From NCBI RefSeq assembly GCF_009617875.1, contig NZ_BLAV01000001.1:434001-498000 (forward strand): a stretch of DNA of 64,000 bases, given 5' to 3'. The stretch's first letter is position 1. Every line of letters begins with the position of its first letter. The stretch comes from Prolixibacter sp. NT017. GTDB taxonomy: Bacteria > Bacteroidota > Bacteroidia > Bacteroidales > Prolixibacteraceae. The position numbers and the translations under genes are program-made. The notes under the pieces were generated by a model. It had not been told where the DNA came from and ran no database searches. It saw only the letters and a list, made by a program, of their open reading frames with translations. This document shows positions 50,588 to 61,400 of the stretch, in pieces.

Positions 50588-52375
50588 TTATCGGGCGTTG
50601 TGTGAATGTAGTTGCCACCAGTCGAAGTTGAATAAATTGCCTTGAGCACCTTTGAATACAAAAAATAGATCATGTACTCCTTTCACATTTTTTACACCAC
50701 AGGATTGAATATCCCAGTGTTGCCATCCGCCGGTGTTTTTGACAGGGCATGCACCCAATAGGGCACCGGTTACACTATCGAGGTGAATTTCAATTTTGCC
50801 TCCTGTGGAAGCAGATGCGACGCTGGCTTCGAACGACCCGGCTCCCTTGCCAAAATCGACACTGCGTACTTTAATATAGTCACCATTGTCGATATCGGTT
50901 ACATAAATGCCGGTAATACTGTCTGAAGCTGTTTCTACACCTTCTTCCCATGCGATTGTTTCGGCTTGCTGGCGGATATACGGATTCAGGTTGGCAACTC
51001 CTTTCACGACTCCCGCTTTTGTCGCGGCAATTCTCGGAATGGTGCCATCCGGATTGTATTTAAATTCTTCAACACAAACAGAACGGTCGAAACCGCCGCC
51101 ACCAGGTAAGGCTCCATCATGATAAAAGAGGAACGATTTCCCTTTATAGTCAATAATTCCGGGATGATTGGTGAAAGCACCACCTTTGCCAATGACCGGC
51201 ATGATTGTATCCTGGTATACCCATGGCCCGGTCTGGCCTGTACTGGTAGAGTAGGCCAAATGTTCAGGTACGCCACCGGCCGGATATATCAGATAATACA
51301 AGCCATTTCGTTTGTAGAACCATGGTCCTTCCTCATAGGTCGTAAATCGTTTGCCGGTGCTGTTTACTGTTCTTTTTATTTTGGAAACAAACCAATCTTT
51401 TTTGTCCGAGGGAATTGGCCTGATACCGACCTTTTGATCGTACGAACTCATATCACTGTTAAGCTTTACATACCAAAGCTTTGAATTTCCCCAGGTTAAA
51501 TAGGGTTGTTTGGCGTCGTTAAAGACAATTGTCGGGTTAATGTTCCCTTTACCGCAATGTTCCGAAATCAAGGGTTTACCAAGGACATCCGTGAACGGGC
51601 CGATGGCTTTATCACCGACGGCCACGCCAATAACTTTTTTATTTGTTCGCTTATCGATTGCGCTTACATACCAATAGTACTTGTTGCCGGAAGTGTTTTT
51701 AACGGTATGCGATGCCAGCCCGTTAATTGATTTAGCCCACTTAAAAGTTTTTTTAGCGTTGATAATCCTGAGTTTAAAACTCTTTGCAGTGAGCGGAACT
51801 TTCACAATTCCCACATTCTTGTCATACGAAATCATGTCTTTATTGAGCTTGACATAGTAAAGCTGCGGATTTCCCCAGTACAGATAGGCTTGTCCATCAT
51901 CGTCGATATACACGGTAGGATCAATATCTCCCCAGCCGGTGGTCACAAGCAGTTTGCCAAGTGCATCAACAAAGGGGCCTGTTGGCCTGTCGGATACAGC
52001 AACGCCAATTGCCATGCCTTTACCATTGTCTTGATTCATGGGTACATACCAATAAAATTTGCCATTTCGTTCGATACACTGTCCTGCCCATGCATCCTTT
52101 TTAGCCCATTTGAACTTTTTGAGTGACAATGGTGAACCATGGTCTGTCCAGTTAACCATGTCGGTGGTGGAATAAACATGCCAGTTCTTCATGGTGAACC
52201 AGTTGGAGCCATCTTCGTCATGCCCCGTATATAAGTATACTGTATCGTTATAGACCATTGGTGCCGGATCGGCTGTATAAATGGTCTGAATGATTGGGTT
52301 TTGAGCATGTCCTGCAAAAGGCGTTATCAATAAGGACAGTAATATTATAGATATGATTTTTGAAAAATTCTTCAT
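50588..52375 (-). CDS. GH43-CBM6 with internally duplicated half-propeller
   Basis: A 595-residue secreted protein (signal ending FAGHAQ). The GH43 domain is about 120 residues longer than its neighbour's because a segment occurs twice: residues about 88-199 (FKWAKKD..., YWYVPM, GDIDPTVYIDDDGQAYLYWG, YVKLNKDMISYD) and about 211-325 (FKWAKS..., YWYVSA, GNINPTIVFNDAKQPYLTWG, YVKLNSDMSSYD). The base Asp36, the second Asp152 (first copy) and the acid Glu349 (YEEGPW) are all kept. The equivalent of Asp152 in the second copy is Asn280, so that copy is non-catalytic. A CBM6-like domain ends the protein. It may have extra blades or a new substrate platform. Confidence 0.92.
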   Translation of the reverse strand: MKNFSKIISIILLSLLITPFAGHAQNPIIQTIYTADPAPMVYNDTVYLYTGHDEDGSNWFTMKNWHVYSTTDMVNWTDHGSPLSLKKFKWAKKDAWAGQCIERNGKFYWYVPMNQDNGKGMAIGVAVSDRPTGPFVDALGKLLVTTGWGDIDPTVYIDDDGQAYLYWGNPQLYYVKLNKDMISYDKNVGIVKVPLTAKSFKLRIINAKKTFKWAKSINGLASHTVKNTSGNKYYWYVSAIDKRTNKKVIGVAVGDKAIGPFTDVLGKPLISEHCGKGNINPTIVFNDAKQPYLTWGNSKLWYVKLNSDMSSYDQKVGIRPIPSDKKDWFVSKIKRTVNSTGKRFTTYEEGPWFYKRNGLYYLIYPAGGVPEHLAYSTSTGQTGPWVYQDTIMPVIGKGGAFTNHPGIIDYKGKSFLFYHDGALPGGGGFDRSVCVEEFKYNPDGTIPRIAATKAGVVKGVANLNPYIRQQAETIAWEEGVETASDSITGIYVTDIDNGDYIKVRSVDFGKGAGSFEASVASASTGGKIEIHLDSVTGALLGACPVKNTGGWQHWDIQSCGVKNVKGVHDLFFVFKGAQGNLFNFDWWQLHSHNAR

Positions 52376-52431
52376 TCCAATGTTTTTATCACTTTAACCA
52401 GTTTTCGCACTTCGCGATGTACAACGTTTAG

Positions 52432-53286
<855 letters not shown>

Positions 53287-53367
53287 TTAGCTTATTTTAT
53301 GTTCGTTATTATTTAATCGGTTGTTATCAGGTGCATTTCAGAAAAAGCGGTAAGGAGCATCAAGTAG

Positions 53368-53415
53368 TTAACGTTGTATTTTAAAAGTGTTTGAACGTTA
53401 AAATTGCCGACGCAA
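53368..53415. repeat. Inverted repeats between two esterase genes
   Basis: TTAACGTT (53368-53375) and AACGTTAA (53394-53401) form an 8-bp stem, and just beside it AATTGC/GCAATT pair over CGAC. Read on the minus strand the second stem is followed by TTTTAACG, so it may act as a weak terminator after the esterase gene at 53482. Confidence 0.45.
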
Positions 53416-53481
53416 TTGAAGGGAGCGACCGCCCCTTTTGCTTCTTTTATTGGTGCTTTTAGTGAATGCGATGGCGGCTTA

Positions 53482-54414
53482 TTAATCATCAATTAAGTTC
53501 GAATCCTTCATCCATTGAAATAGAGGGACCATCCAACCTTCCTGTCTGAAAATAAAGCCATGGCCGCCTTTTTGGTAAATATGCAATTCCGCAGGAACGT
53601 GGAGATGTCTCAATTTCTCGAAATAGATGATGCTGTTGTCCACGTCAACTAATGTATCGTCACCTGCATGGGTTATATATGCGGGTGGAGTATTTTCATT
53701 GACATGCAATTCGTTTGAGAATTCGTCAATCGTAGCCTGGGTGGGATTCTTACCCAGTAGCATGATCCTCGAACCGAAGTGTGTCAAACTATCCTCCATG
53801 CTTATGACCGGGTAAGCCAAAATTTGAAAATCGGGACGAAGGCTTGTATGATGATTGTTTTCAATGAGTGCCTTCTTATAATGGGTTGCTTCAGTTGAAG
53901 CCAGATGTCCGCCGGCCGAAAAGCCCATGATTCCAATTTTGTTTGGAGCAATTCCCCATTTGGCTGCGTTTTCCCGGACTACTTTAATGGCTTGTTGCGC
54001 ATCCTGCAGAGGGCCAATTGTTTTATTCCTCATGGTCGAATCATCGGGAAGCCGGTATTTAAGCACAAAAGCAGCAACTCCGTGCGCCGCAAATTTCTTT
54101 GCCGTCGATACGCCTTCTCCCTGGTAAACCAACACACTGTATCCACCGCCCGGGCAAATCACAACGGCCGTTCCGGAAGCATTTTCTTTTTCAGGAAGAT
54201 ATATTTCGAGAGTGGGGTGGGTCACTCCTCTGTACATTCCTGAGGTATATACTTCTTTTATGTCGTTGACCTTTGCGTTCGGGATAGTGTCGGGATATAA
54301 TTTGATGATCTTTTGTGCATTTACTAATGTGGGAAACAAAAGCAAAAGCAGCAGACAGCTGATTCCTAAATTCAGCGGATAAATTGGTTTGTTTCGTATT
54401 TTTTTCATCTTCAT
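53482..54414 (-). CDS. Alpha/beta-hydrolase esterase (BD-FAE-like)
   Basis: A 310-residue secreted hydrolase (signal to about 33, ending TLVNAQ; an ATG at 54408 is a possible alternative start). The oxyanion block CPGGGYSVLVYQGEG, nucleophile Ser166 in GFSAGGHLAS, acid in HAGDDTLVDVDN and His in GGHGFIF give a complete triad of the BD-FAE/acetylxylan-esterase type. In xylan PULs such proteins deacetylate xylo-oligosaccharides or remove aromatic acids. The substrate is not deducible. No accessory domain. Confidence 0.85.
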   Translation of the reverse strand: MKMKKIRNKPIYPLNLGISCLLLLLLFPTLVNAQKIIKLYPDTIPNAKVNDIKEVYTSGMYRGVTHPTLEIYLPEKENASGTAVVICPGGGYSVLVYQGEGVSTAKKFAAHGVAAFVLKYRLPDDSTMRNKTIGPLQDAQQAIKVVRENAAKWGIAPNKIGIMGFSAGGHLASTEATHYKKALIENNHHTSLRPDFQILAYPVISMEDSLTHFGSRIMLLGKNPTQATIDEFSNELHVNENTPPAYITHAGDDTLVDVDNSIIYFEKLRHLHVPAELHIYQKGGHGFIFRQEGWMVPLFQWMKDSNLIDD

Positions 54415-54552
54415 TGAAATAGCGAGTGAACAGTTGTTTTGGCCATTGTGTGGGGACCGGGTTCATAGGCATATGCTCGTCCTCCCGTCTTGCATCAGGT
54501 CAAATTGTCAACGTATCTCGTTCGGGTAAATTTTTTGTTTTCCCCTATATCG

Positions 54553-55912
<1,360 letters not shown>

Positions 55913-57631
55913 ATGACTAGACTGCTTTCTTACATTTATTTGGGGCTGATCTCTTTGTGTTGTTTTTCGCTTTCGGGTTGTTCCTCTGGCGCAAAATCAA
56001 AAACAGCTCATTTCTCGAAAGATGGTTTTGTAGCCCATTTTGATTATTTCAATTATCGTGGGGACGATGATTTTTACAAACAAAATCCTTTGCCGGGCGA
56101 CGATTACTTCTACAATCCGATTTTGCCCGGATGGTATTCCGACCCCAGCATTTGTAAAAATGGCGATGATTATTTTCTTGTAACATCCACTTTTTCATAT
56201 TTCCCTGGTGTACCGATTTTTCATAGTAAAGACCTGGTAAATTGGAAGCAAATCGGGAACGTTCTGGACAGGCCTTCTCAATTAAAGCTCAATGGACAAC
56301 GAGTAAGCCAGGGAATTTTTGCTCCGGCTATAAGTTATAATCCCCATAACCAGACTTACTATATGATTACCACCAATGTTGGAGGCGGAAATTTCTTCGT
56401 GAAAACAAAAGATCCGTTTGGTGAATGGTCCGATCCTGTTTGGTTACCTGACGTGCATGGAATTGATCCTTCTTTCTTTTTCGATGATGACGGTAAAGCA
56501 TACATTGTCAATAATGACGAGCCGGTTGGTGGTTCGAAATATGAAGGACATCGGGCCATCCGTATTCAACAGTTTGATGTAGAAAAGGAGAAAACGTTTG
56601 GTCCAAGGATTATGTTGGTTAATGGTGGGGTGAACCTCGCTGAAAAGCCGATATGGATTGAGGGGCCTCACATGTATAAGATCAATGGTAAGTATTACCT
56701 GATGTGTGCGGAGGGAGGCACATCGGTCAATCATTCGGAAGTGATATTCAGAGGCGATACACCTATGGGAAAATTCACTCCCTGGGACAAAAATCCAATT
56801 CTGACTCAGAAGAATCTTGACCCGAACCGGCCTGTTCCAATTACATGTGCAGGCCATGCAGATTTGGTACAGAAGGGAAACGGAGAATGGTGGGCCGTTT
56901 TTCTGGCGTGTCGTCCCATCGGGAATAAGTTTGAGAACCTGGGACGTGAGACTTTTTTGTTGCCTATAAAATGGAGCGATGATGGCTTCCCATACATAAC
57001 AAAGGGTAATGAGGTAGTTCCCAGAATCGTTCGCATGGTGGGTGTGAAAAGAGATTCAATTTGCACATTTGGGAATTTCGAAAAGGACGATGATTTTAAC
57101 TCCGGGAAGCTGGATGATGAATGGATGACTTTAAGAGAACCGATCGATTCCCTTTACTCTTTAACTAGTAATCCCGGATATTTAAGCCTTAAGTGTGCGG
57201 ATGTTTCCTCTACAGAGCTGAAAGCTCCCGCTTATGTTTGTCGAAGAATGCAACATCACAAATTTGTATGCACGACAAAATTGTATTTCGAGCCAACCAA
57301 TGAAAAAGAAACCGCCGGACTTTTGCTCTTGAAAGATGAAAAGCATCAATATTTTCTTTCAGTAGGAAAACTGGATGGAGGCAGAAAAGTAAGTCTTGAG
57401 AAGATAACGGATTCAGGAGACTTCACTTTAGCAAGTAATCGGATTGCCGGAGGAACTACCCCAATTCGATTGAAAGTTGTTTCCAAAGGAAAGACTTATG
57501 ACTTTTACTATGCATCCGGCGATGGAGCTTGGCAAAGCCTTTGCAAGGATATAGATGCTTATTATTTATCCACCGCCAATTCATTTGGATTTACGGGAAC
57601 AACCATTGGAATGTATGCTACACGCAAGTAG
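55913..57631 (+). CDS. GH43 lipoprotein with C-terminal beta-sandwich (beta-xylosidase-like)
   Basis: A 572-residue surface or periplasmic lipoprotein (lipobox LSGC, Cys23). The GH43 domain has base Asp77 in GWYSDPSIC, second Asp in HGIDPSFFFDDDGKAY and acid Glu in WIEGPHMYKINGKYYL. The layout NPILPGWYSDPSIC...FYLVTSTFSYFPG-like with the DUF1349-type C-terminal sandwich (FEKDDDFNSGKLDDEWMTL...) resembles two-domain beta-xylosidase/arabinofuranosidase members. It stands alone on the plus strand, divergent from the esterase cluster, with its own operator-like site and a strong terminator after it. Confidence 0.9.
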   Translation: MTRLLSYIYLGLISLCCFSLSGCSSGAKSKTAHFSKDGFVAHFDYFNYRGDDDFYKQNPLPGDDYFYNPILPGWYSDPSICKNGDDYFLVTSTFSYFPGVPIFHSKDLVNWKQIGNVLDRPSQLKLNGQRVSQGIFAPAISYNPHNQTYYMITTNVGGGNFFVKTKDPFGEWSDPVWLPDVHGIDPSFFFDDDGKAYIVNNDEPVGGSKYEGHRAIRIQQFDVEKEKTFGPRIMLVNGGVNLAEKPIWIEGPHMYKINGKYYLMCAEGGTSVNHSEVIFRGDTPMGKFTPWDKNPILTQKNLDPNRPVPITCAGHADLVQKGNGEWWAVFLACRPIGNKFENLGRETFLLPIKWSDDGFPYITKGNEVVPRIVRMVGVKRDSICTFGNFEKDDDFNSGKLDDEWMTLREPIDSLYSLTSNPGYLSLKCADVSSTELKAPAYVCRRMQHHKFVCTTKLYFEPTNEKETAGLLLLKDEKHQYFLSVGKLDGGRKVSLEKITDSGDFTLASNRIAGGTTPIRLKVVSKGKTYDFYYASGDGAWQSLCKDIDAYYLSTANSFGFTGTTIGMYATRK

Positions 57632-57739
57632 GAAGTGAATTGTTGACAGAAATTCTTAGTAGCTAATTAACAGAATTTTTGCTTTGTAAGCCATCGTTAT
57701 GTTTTAGGATATCGACATTTTTTCATAGATGTAGCAGCT

Positions 57740-57780
57740 GATGGACTCTGATTTGGAATAGAACAGAGTCCATCTTTTTT
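57740..57780 (+). terminator. Rho-independent terminator after the GH43 lipoprotein
   Basis: GATGGACTCTG (57740-57750) and CAGAGTCCATC (57764-57774) form a perfect 11-bp stem over a 13-nt loop, followed by TTTTTT. It is preceded by TTTTTTCATAGAT, as is the hairpin at 121. Confidence 0.92.
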
Positions 57781-57831
57781 ATATTCAACATAGTTTGACA
57801 AATGTGCAAGTGAAGCGAAGGGGATGTCTAC

Positions 57832-58848
57832 TTACCTATTTCGTACCGACGAGGCTCTTTCTATTAGATTTGTTTTGAGGATGCTAACATGATGTGTGTC
57901 TTGATACTTCATCCTTTTAAAAAATTGTTTAGCCGCTTCCTGGCCAATTTTAAATGTCGGATGTGTGATGGAGGTTAGTGGAGGCTCCACGACCGTTGCA
58001 TGGAACTCATCTGTAAATCCCACTAAACCAATGTCTTTTGGGATTCGTAGTTTTTGTTCCTTTATTTCCTTCATCGCACCGAAAGCAACTGTGTCATTGA
58101 TACCAAAAACAGCATCGGGAGGATTGGGTAATTGTAACAGTCGACTCATGGCTGATTTGGCTGACTCCAAACTTAAATTACACTGTTCAACCAACTCTGG
58201 AGAAAAAGGATAACCAGCTTCATTCAAACCTTCCATGTAACCAGCTAATCGTTCCTTTGAAATATTTAAATGACGAGGTCCGGATATGAATGCAATACGC
58301 TTGTAGCCTTGGTTTTTAAAATGGTGTACAATTCGCTTGGAAGCATCTATATTGTCTGCAGTAACGCAAGAAACCCGGTTTTCCAGGCAAACCCGGTCGA
58401 AGAAAACCAGCGGAATATTTTGTTCGATTATTTTTTCGAAATGGTGGTAGGTTTGTGTTTCCTGACTTAGGCATACAATCAGGCCGTCTACTCTTGCTTT
58501 TACCAGGTTTTCAACGGCTTCAACCTCTTTTTCGTATGATTCGCCCGAACTGGCAATCACAACAAAATAGCCTTTTTTTCGTGCAAGGCTTTCAATCCCG
58601 GCAATGATAGAAGCATAAAAATGGGTTACCACATCAGGAACAATAACACCTATCATCCCGGTCGTCTGTTTCAGTAATCCCATGGCCAGCGGATTAGGAG
58701 AATAGTTTCTCTCCTGCGCCAGCTTTTTTACTTTCTGCCGCATTTCCACACTGATATCCGGATGATCTTTCAGTGCTCTGGAAACGGTCGATATAGAAAC
58801 ATGCAGTTCGTTTGCCAGATCTTTCAACGAAATATACCGATTCCCCAT
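57832..58848 (-). CDS. LacI-family transcriptional regulator
   Basis: A 338-residue repressor-type protein: N-terminal LacI HTH (ISLKDLANELHVSISTVSRALKDHPDIS), hinge helix region (NYSPNPLAMGL) and a periplasmic-binding-protein-like sensor domain (GMIGVIVPDVVTHFYASIIAGIE, FFDRVCLENRVSCVTADN, PDAVFGINDTVAFGAMKEIKE). It is divergent from the fucose-type operon, with a doubled palindrome in the shared gap. It probably controls that operon and itself in response to a sugar or pathway intermediate; the effector is not deducible. Its expression appears independent of the HTCS. Confidence 0.93.
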   Translation of the reverse strand: MGNRYISLKDLANELHVSISTVSRALKDHPDISVEMRQKVKKLAQERNYSPNPLAMGLLKQTTGMIGVIVPDVVTHFYASIIAGIESLARKKGYFVVIASSGESYEKEVEAVENLVKARVDGLIVCLSQETQTYHHFEKIIEQNIPLVFFDRVCLENRVSCVTADNIDASKRIVHHFKNQGYKRIAFISGPRHLNISKERLAGYMEGLNEAGYPFSPELVEQCNLSLESAKSAMSRLLQLPNPPDAVFGINDTVAFGAMKEIKEQKLRIPKDIGLVGFTDEFHATVVEPPLTSITHPTFKIGQEAAKQFFKRMKYQDTHHVSILKTNLIERASSVRNR

Positions 58849-58931
58849 AGATGATGCGATTCTTGCTCAAAGCTAATTAATTTATCGCGGATGATTTCTT
58901 CAACAATGTTATTAAACATTTTTTAGTGACC

Positions 58932-58955
58932 GCAAAGCTTTGCGCAAAGCTTTGC
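58932..58955. promoter_or_regulatory. Candidate LacI operator: two adjoining perfect palindromes
   Basis: GCAAAGCTTTGC occurs twice back to back (58932-58943 and 58944-58955). The whole 24-bp block is also a perfect palindrome centred on GC|GC. It lies 84 bp upstream of the LacI start and about 157 bp upstream of the mutarotase start, as expected for a divergent operator. Confidence 0.75.
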
Positions 58956-59112
58956 ATGAAGAAGTCTGCATATCTTGTGTTGTTTGATTTTCAATTTTAT
59001 AGAACTTGTTGAAAAATGTTTTCAAGAAACGAGCCGTGACAAGGAATCTATAAAGACATTCATATGTTATCGGCGGGTTCTACGCGGCAATTAAAAAATA
59101 AGATATAAGCAC

Positions 59113-59505
59113 ATGAAATATAAACGCTATTGTAAGACTTTGTCTTTGGAAAACGATCCGCGGTTAATTGATGCCTATAAAAAGGTACATGCGCCTGGAG
59201 CATCGTGGCCGGAGATAACGGAGGGCATGAAAGCAGTCGGAATTCTGGATATGGAAATCTACATACATGGTAATATTCTATTCATGATAATGGATACTGT
59301 GCCCGAATTTGACCATGAACGGGATATGAAACGATTAGCAGCGATGCCCCGTCAGTCTGAATGGGAGGCTCATGTATCTAAGTACCAGCAAAGCTCTGAT
59401 AAAGCTTCGGCAGATGAGAAGTGGCAACTGATGGAACGCATTTTCGAGATGGACCAGCAAGAGGTTTATTCTGCCAGTGAAGGGCAGCTAAAAAAGAACG
59501 ATTAA
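59113..59505 (+). CDS. L-rhamnose mutarotase-family protein (likely L-fucose mutarotase)
   Basis: A 130-residue cytoplasmic protein of the RhaM/DUF718 type: AYKKVHAPGASWPEITEGMKAVGILDMEIYIHGNIL matches the family core (Y-x3-H...WPE...I Y). The family interconverts sugar anomers. Here it probably supplies the anomer needed by the sugar dehydrogenase next to it. Its stop overlaps the next start as TAATG, indicating translational coupling. Because the neighbours are of fucose type, L-fucose is a likelier substrate than rhamnose, though rhamnose is not excluded. Confidence 0.85.
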   Translation: MKYKRYCKTLSLENDPRLIDAYKKVHAPGASWPEITEGMKAVGILDMEIYIHGNILFMIMDTVPEFDHERDMKRLAAMPRQSEWEAHVSKYQQSSDKASADEKWQLMERIFEMDQQEVYSASEGQLKKND

Positions 59506-60548
59506 TGAGCGAGCAAAGAACGCTTGGTAAAACAGGCATTTGTTTTCCACCGATCATCTATGGAACCAGTTTTCTGGGAAATCTTTATCGGGAGCTGACG
59601 GAGGATGAAAAAATGGCCATTATGAAGGCCTGGTTTCACGAATCTGAAGGTCCTGTAATGATTGACAGTGCCGGTAAATATGGTGCCGGTTTGGCCCTGG
59701 AGGTAATTGGTGCCGGTTTGGAAAAACTGGGAGTTCATCCTGAAAAGGTGATAATCAGTAATAAACTGGGGTGGTACCGTGTTTCCCTGGAGGGAAGTGA
59801 ACCTTCATTTGAAAGGGGAGTTTGGGCGAATCTCCGGTTCGATGCGGTACAGAAAATTAGTTATAAAGGAATTTTAAAGTGCTGGAAACAGGGAAACGAT
59901 TTATTGGGGAACAGGTACAAAAGTGAGGTGGTTTCGGTGCATGATCCGGATGAGTATCTTGCCGGGGCTTCAAATGAGCAGGAACGAGAGGAGCGTTTGG
60001 AAGATATCGTTGAAGCTTATCAAGCTCTGTTTGAGCTGAAGAATAAAGGATTGGTGCGAGCAGTAGGTATTGGTGCCAAAGATTGGGCCGTTATCAGGGA
60101 ATTATATCACCGTATAGGCTTCGACTGGGTGATGTTTGCCAATTCATTTACAATATATGATCACCCCGCTGAGTTGCTTCGCTTCATGGATGAATTGGAA
60201 CAAGATAGTGTATGCGTGATAAACTCAGCTGTTTTTAATGCCGGATTCCTGACTGGTGGAGCTTATTTTAATTATCGAAAGCTGAATCCTGAGCTTCAGG
60301 AGGACCGTCAGCTGTTTGGTTGGCGCGATAATTTTTTCCGTATCTGCAGTAAGCACAATGTAAAGCCGGGAGATGCCTGCCTGAAATTTGGTATTTCGCC
60401 ACACGCTGTGAAGGCAGTGGCACTGAATCCGAGTAAACCTGAACGTATCGCAGACAATAGGAAGGTATTGGAAAACACATTGCCAACGGATTTTTGGGAG
60501 GAGCTGAAGAAAGAGGAAATAATTAGTAGAAATTATCCATACCTGTAA
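59505..60548 (+). CDS. Aldo/keto reductase (L-fucose dehydrogenase-like)
   Basis: A 347-residue cytoplasmic aldo/keto reductase: RTLGKTGICFPPIIYGTSFLGN at the N-terminus, a DSAGKYGAGLALEVIGAGL segment replacing the usual DTAxxYG active-site start, and LVRAVGIGAKDW later. It resembles the D-threo-aldose 1-dehydrogenase/L-fucose dehydrogenase group, which oxidises L-fucose or L-galactose at C1 to the lactone. This would be the first oxidative step, feeding the lactonase next door. The start overlaps the mutarotase stop by one base. Tyr of the tetrad is in the SAGKYGAG segment. Confidence 0.88.
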   Translation: MSEQRTLGKTGICFPPIIYGTSFLGNLYRELTEDEKMAIMKAWFHESEGPVMIDSAGKYGAGLALEVIGAGLEKLGVHPEKVIISNKLGWYRVSLEGSEPSFERGVWANLRFDAVQKISYKGILKCWKQGNDLLGNRYKSEVVSVHDPDEYLAGASNEQEREERLEDIVEAYQALFELKNKGLVRAVGIGAKDWAVIRELYHRIGFDWVMFANSFTIYDHPAELLRFMDELEQDSVCVINSAVFNAGFLTGGAYFNYRKLNPELQEDRQLFGWRDNFFRICSKHNVKPGDACLKFGISPHAVKAVALNPSKPERIADNRKVLENTLPTDFWEELKKEEIISRNYPYL

Positions 60549-60561
60549 CAATTGTATTTGT

Positions 60562-61389
60562 ATGATCATTGATGCACATCATCATTTTTGGGAATATGAT
60601 CCGGTGGAATATAACTGGATTGATGATGAGATGTCCGCTATCCGAAGAGATTTCTTACCGGTAAACCTGCAGGAAACCATATTGGAAACACCGGTTGAGG
60701 GAGTTGTTTCAATACAGGCACGACAATCGATTGAGGAAACTGACTGGTTATTGAAACTGGCATCAGAAAACGAATTTATCAAAGGAATTGTTGGGTGGTT
60801 GCCGCTTCGCCAAAGGAATATAAAAGATTTGCTCGAAAAGTATTCCGGGTTCTCAGCGTTGAAAGGCGTACGACATGTTGTGCAGGGAGAGCCGGAGCCG
60901 GAATTTTTGATGGGCCGTGAATTTAACAGGGGAATTGCCCTGCTAAAAGATTACGGACTTGCTTATGATGTATTGATTTTTGCTCATCAGTTGCCTGCAG
61001 CTATCCGCTTTGTAAAACAACATCCCGAACAGCTTTTTGTACTGGATCATATTGGCAAACCGGAAATCAAACAGAACAAAATTACCCGGTGGAAACAAGA
61101 CCTGAAGGAGCTGGGGCGCTGCGATAATGTATTTTGCAAGGTAAGCGGGATGGTGACAGAAGCCAATTACCGGACCTGGACGGAGGAGCAGCTTCAACCT
61201 TATTTGGAAACGGTGTTGGATGCTTTTGGGCCAGGGCGTTTGCTCTTTGGCTCCGACTGGCCAGTGTGTTTGGTCGCAACAGAATATAGTAAGTGGTTTG
61301 ATTTGGTTTTGCGTTTTTTTTCGACGTTAAGTCATGATGAACAAGAGCTGATTTTCGGCGGGAATGCACAATATGTATATCATCTGTAA
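60562..61389 (+). CDS. Amidohydrolase-2 lactonase (L-fuconolactonase-like)
   Basis: A 275-residue cytoplasmic metal hydrolase. It begins MIIDAHHHFWEYDP, the HxH metal site of the amidohydrolase-2 family, and ends with FGSDWPVCL carrying the late catalytic Asp. LDHIGKP is another family block. Members open L-fucono-1,4-lactone, L-rhamnono-lactone or related lactones. After a C1 dehydrogenase, an L-fucono- or L-galactono-lactone is the expected substrate. It sits 13 bp after the reductase. Confidence 0.9.
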   Translation: MIIDAHHHFWEYDPVEYNWIDDEMSAIRRDFLPVNLQETILETPVEGVVSIQARQSIEETDWLLKLASENEFIKGIVGWLPLRQRNIKDLLEKYSGFSALKGVRHVVQGEPEPEFLMGREFNRGIALLKDYGLAYDVLIFAHQLPAAIRFVKQHPEQLFVLDHIGKPEIKQNKITRWKQDLKELGRCDNVFCKVSGMVTEANYRTWTEEQLQPYLETVLDAFGPGRLLFGSDWPVCLVATEYSKWFDLVLRFFSTLSHDEQELIFGGNAQYVYHL

Positions 61390-61400
61390 AGAAAAATCAA

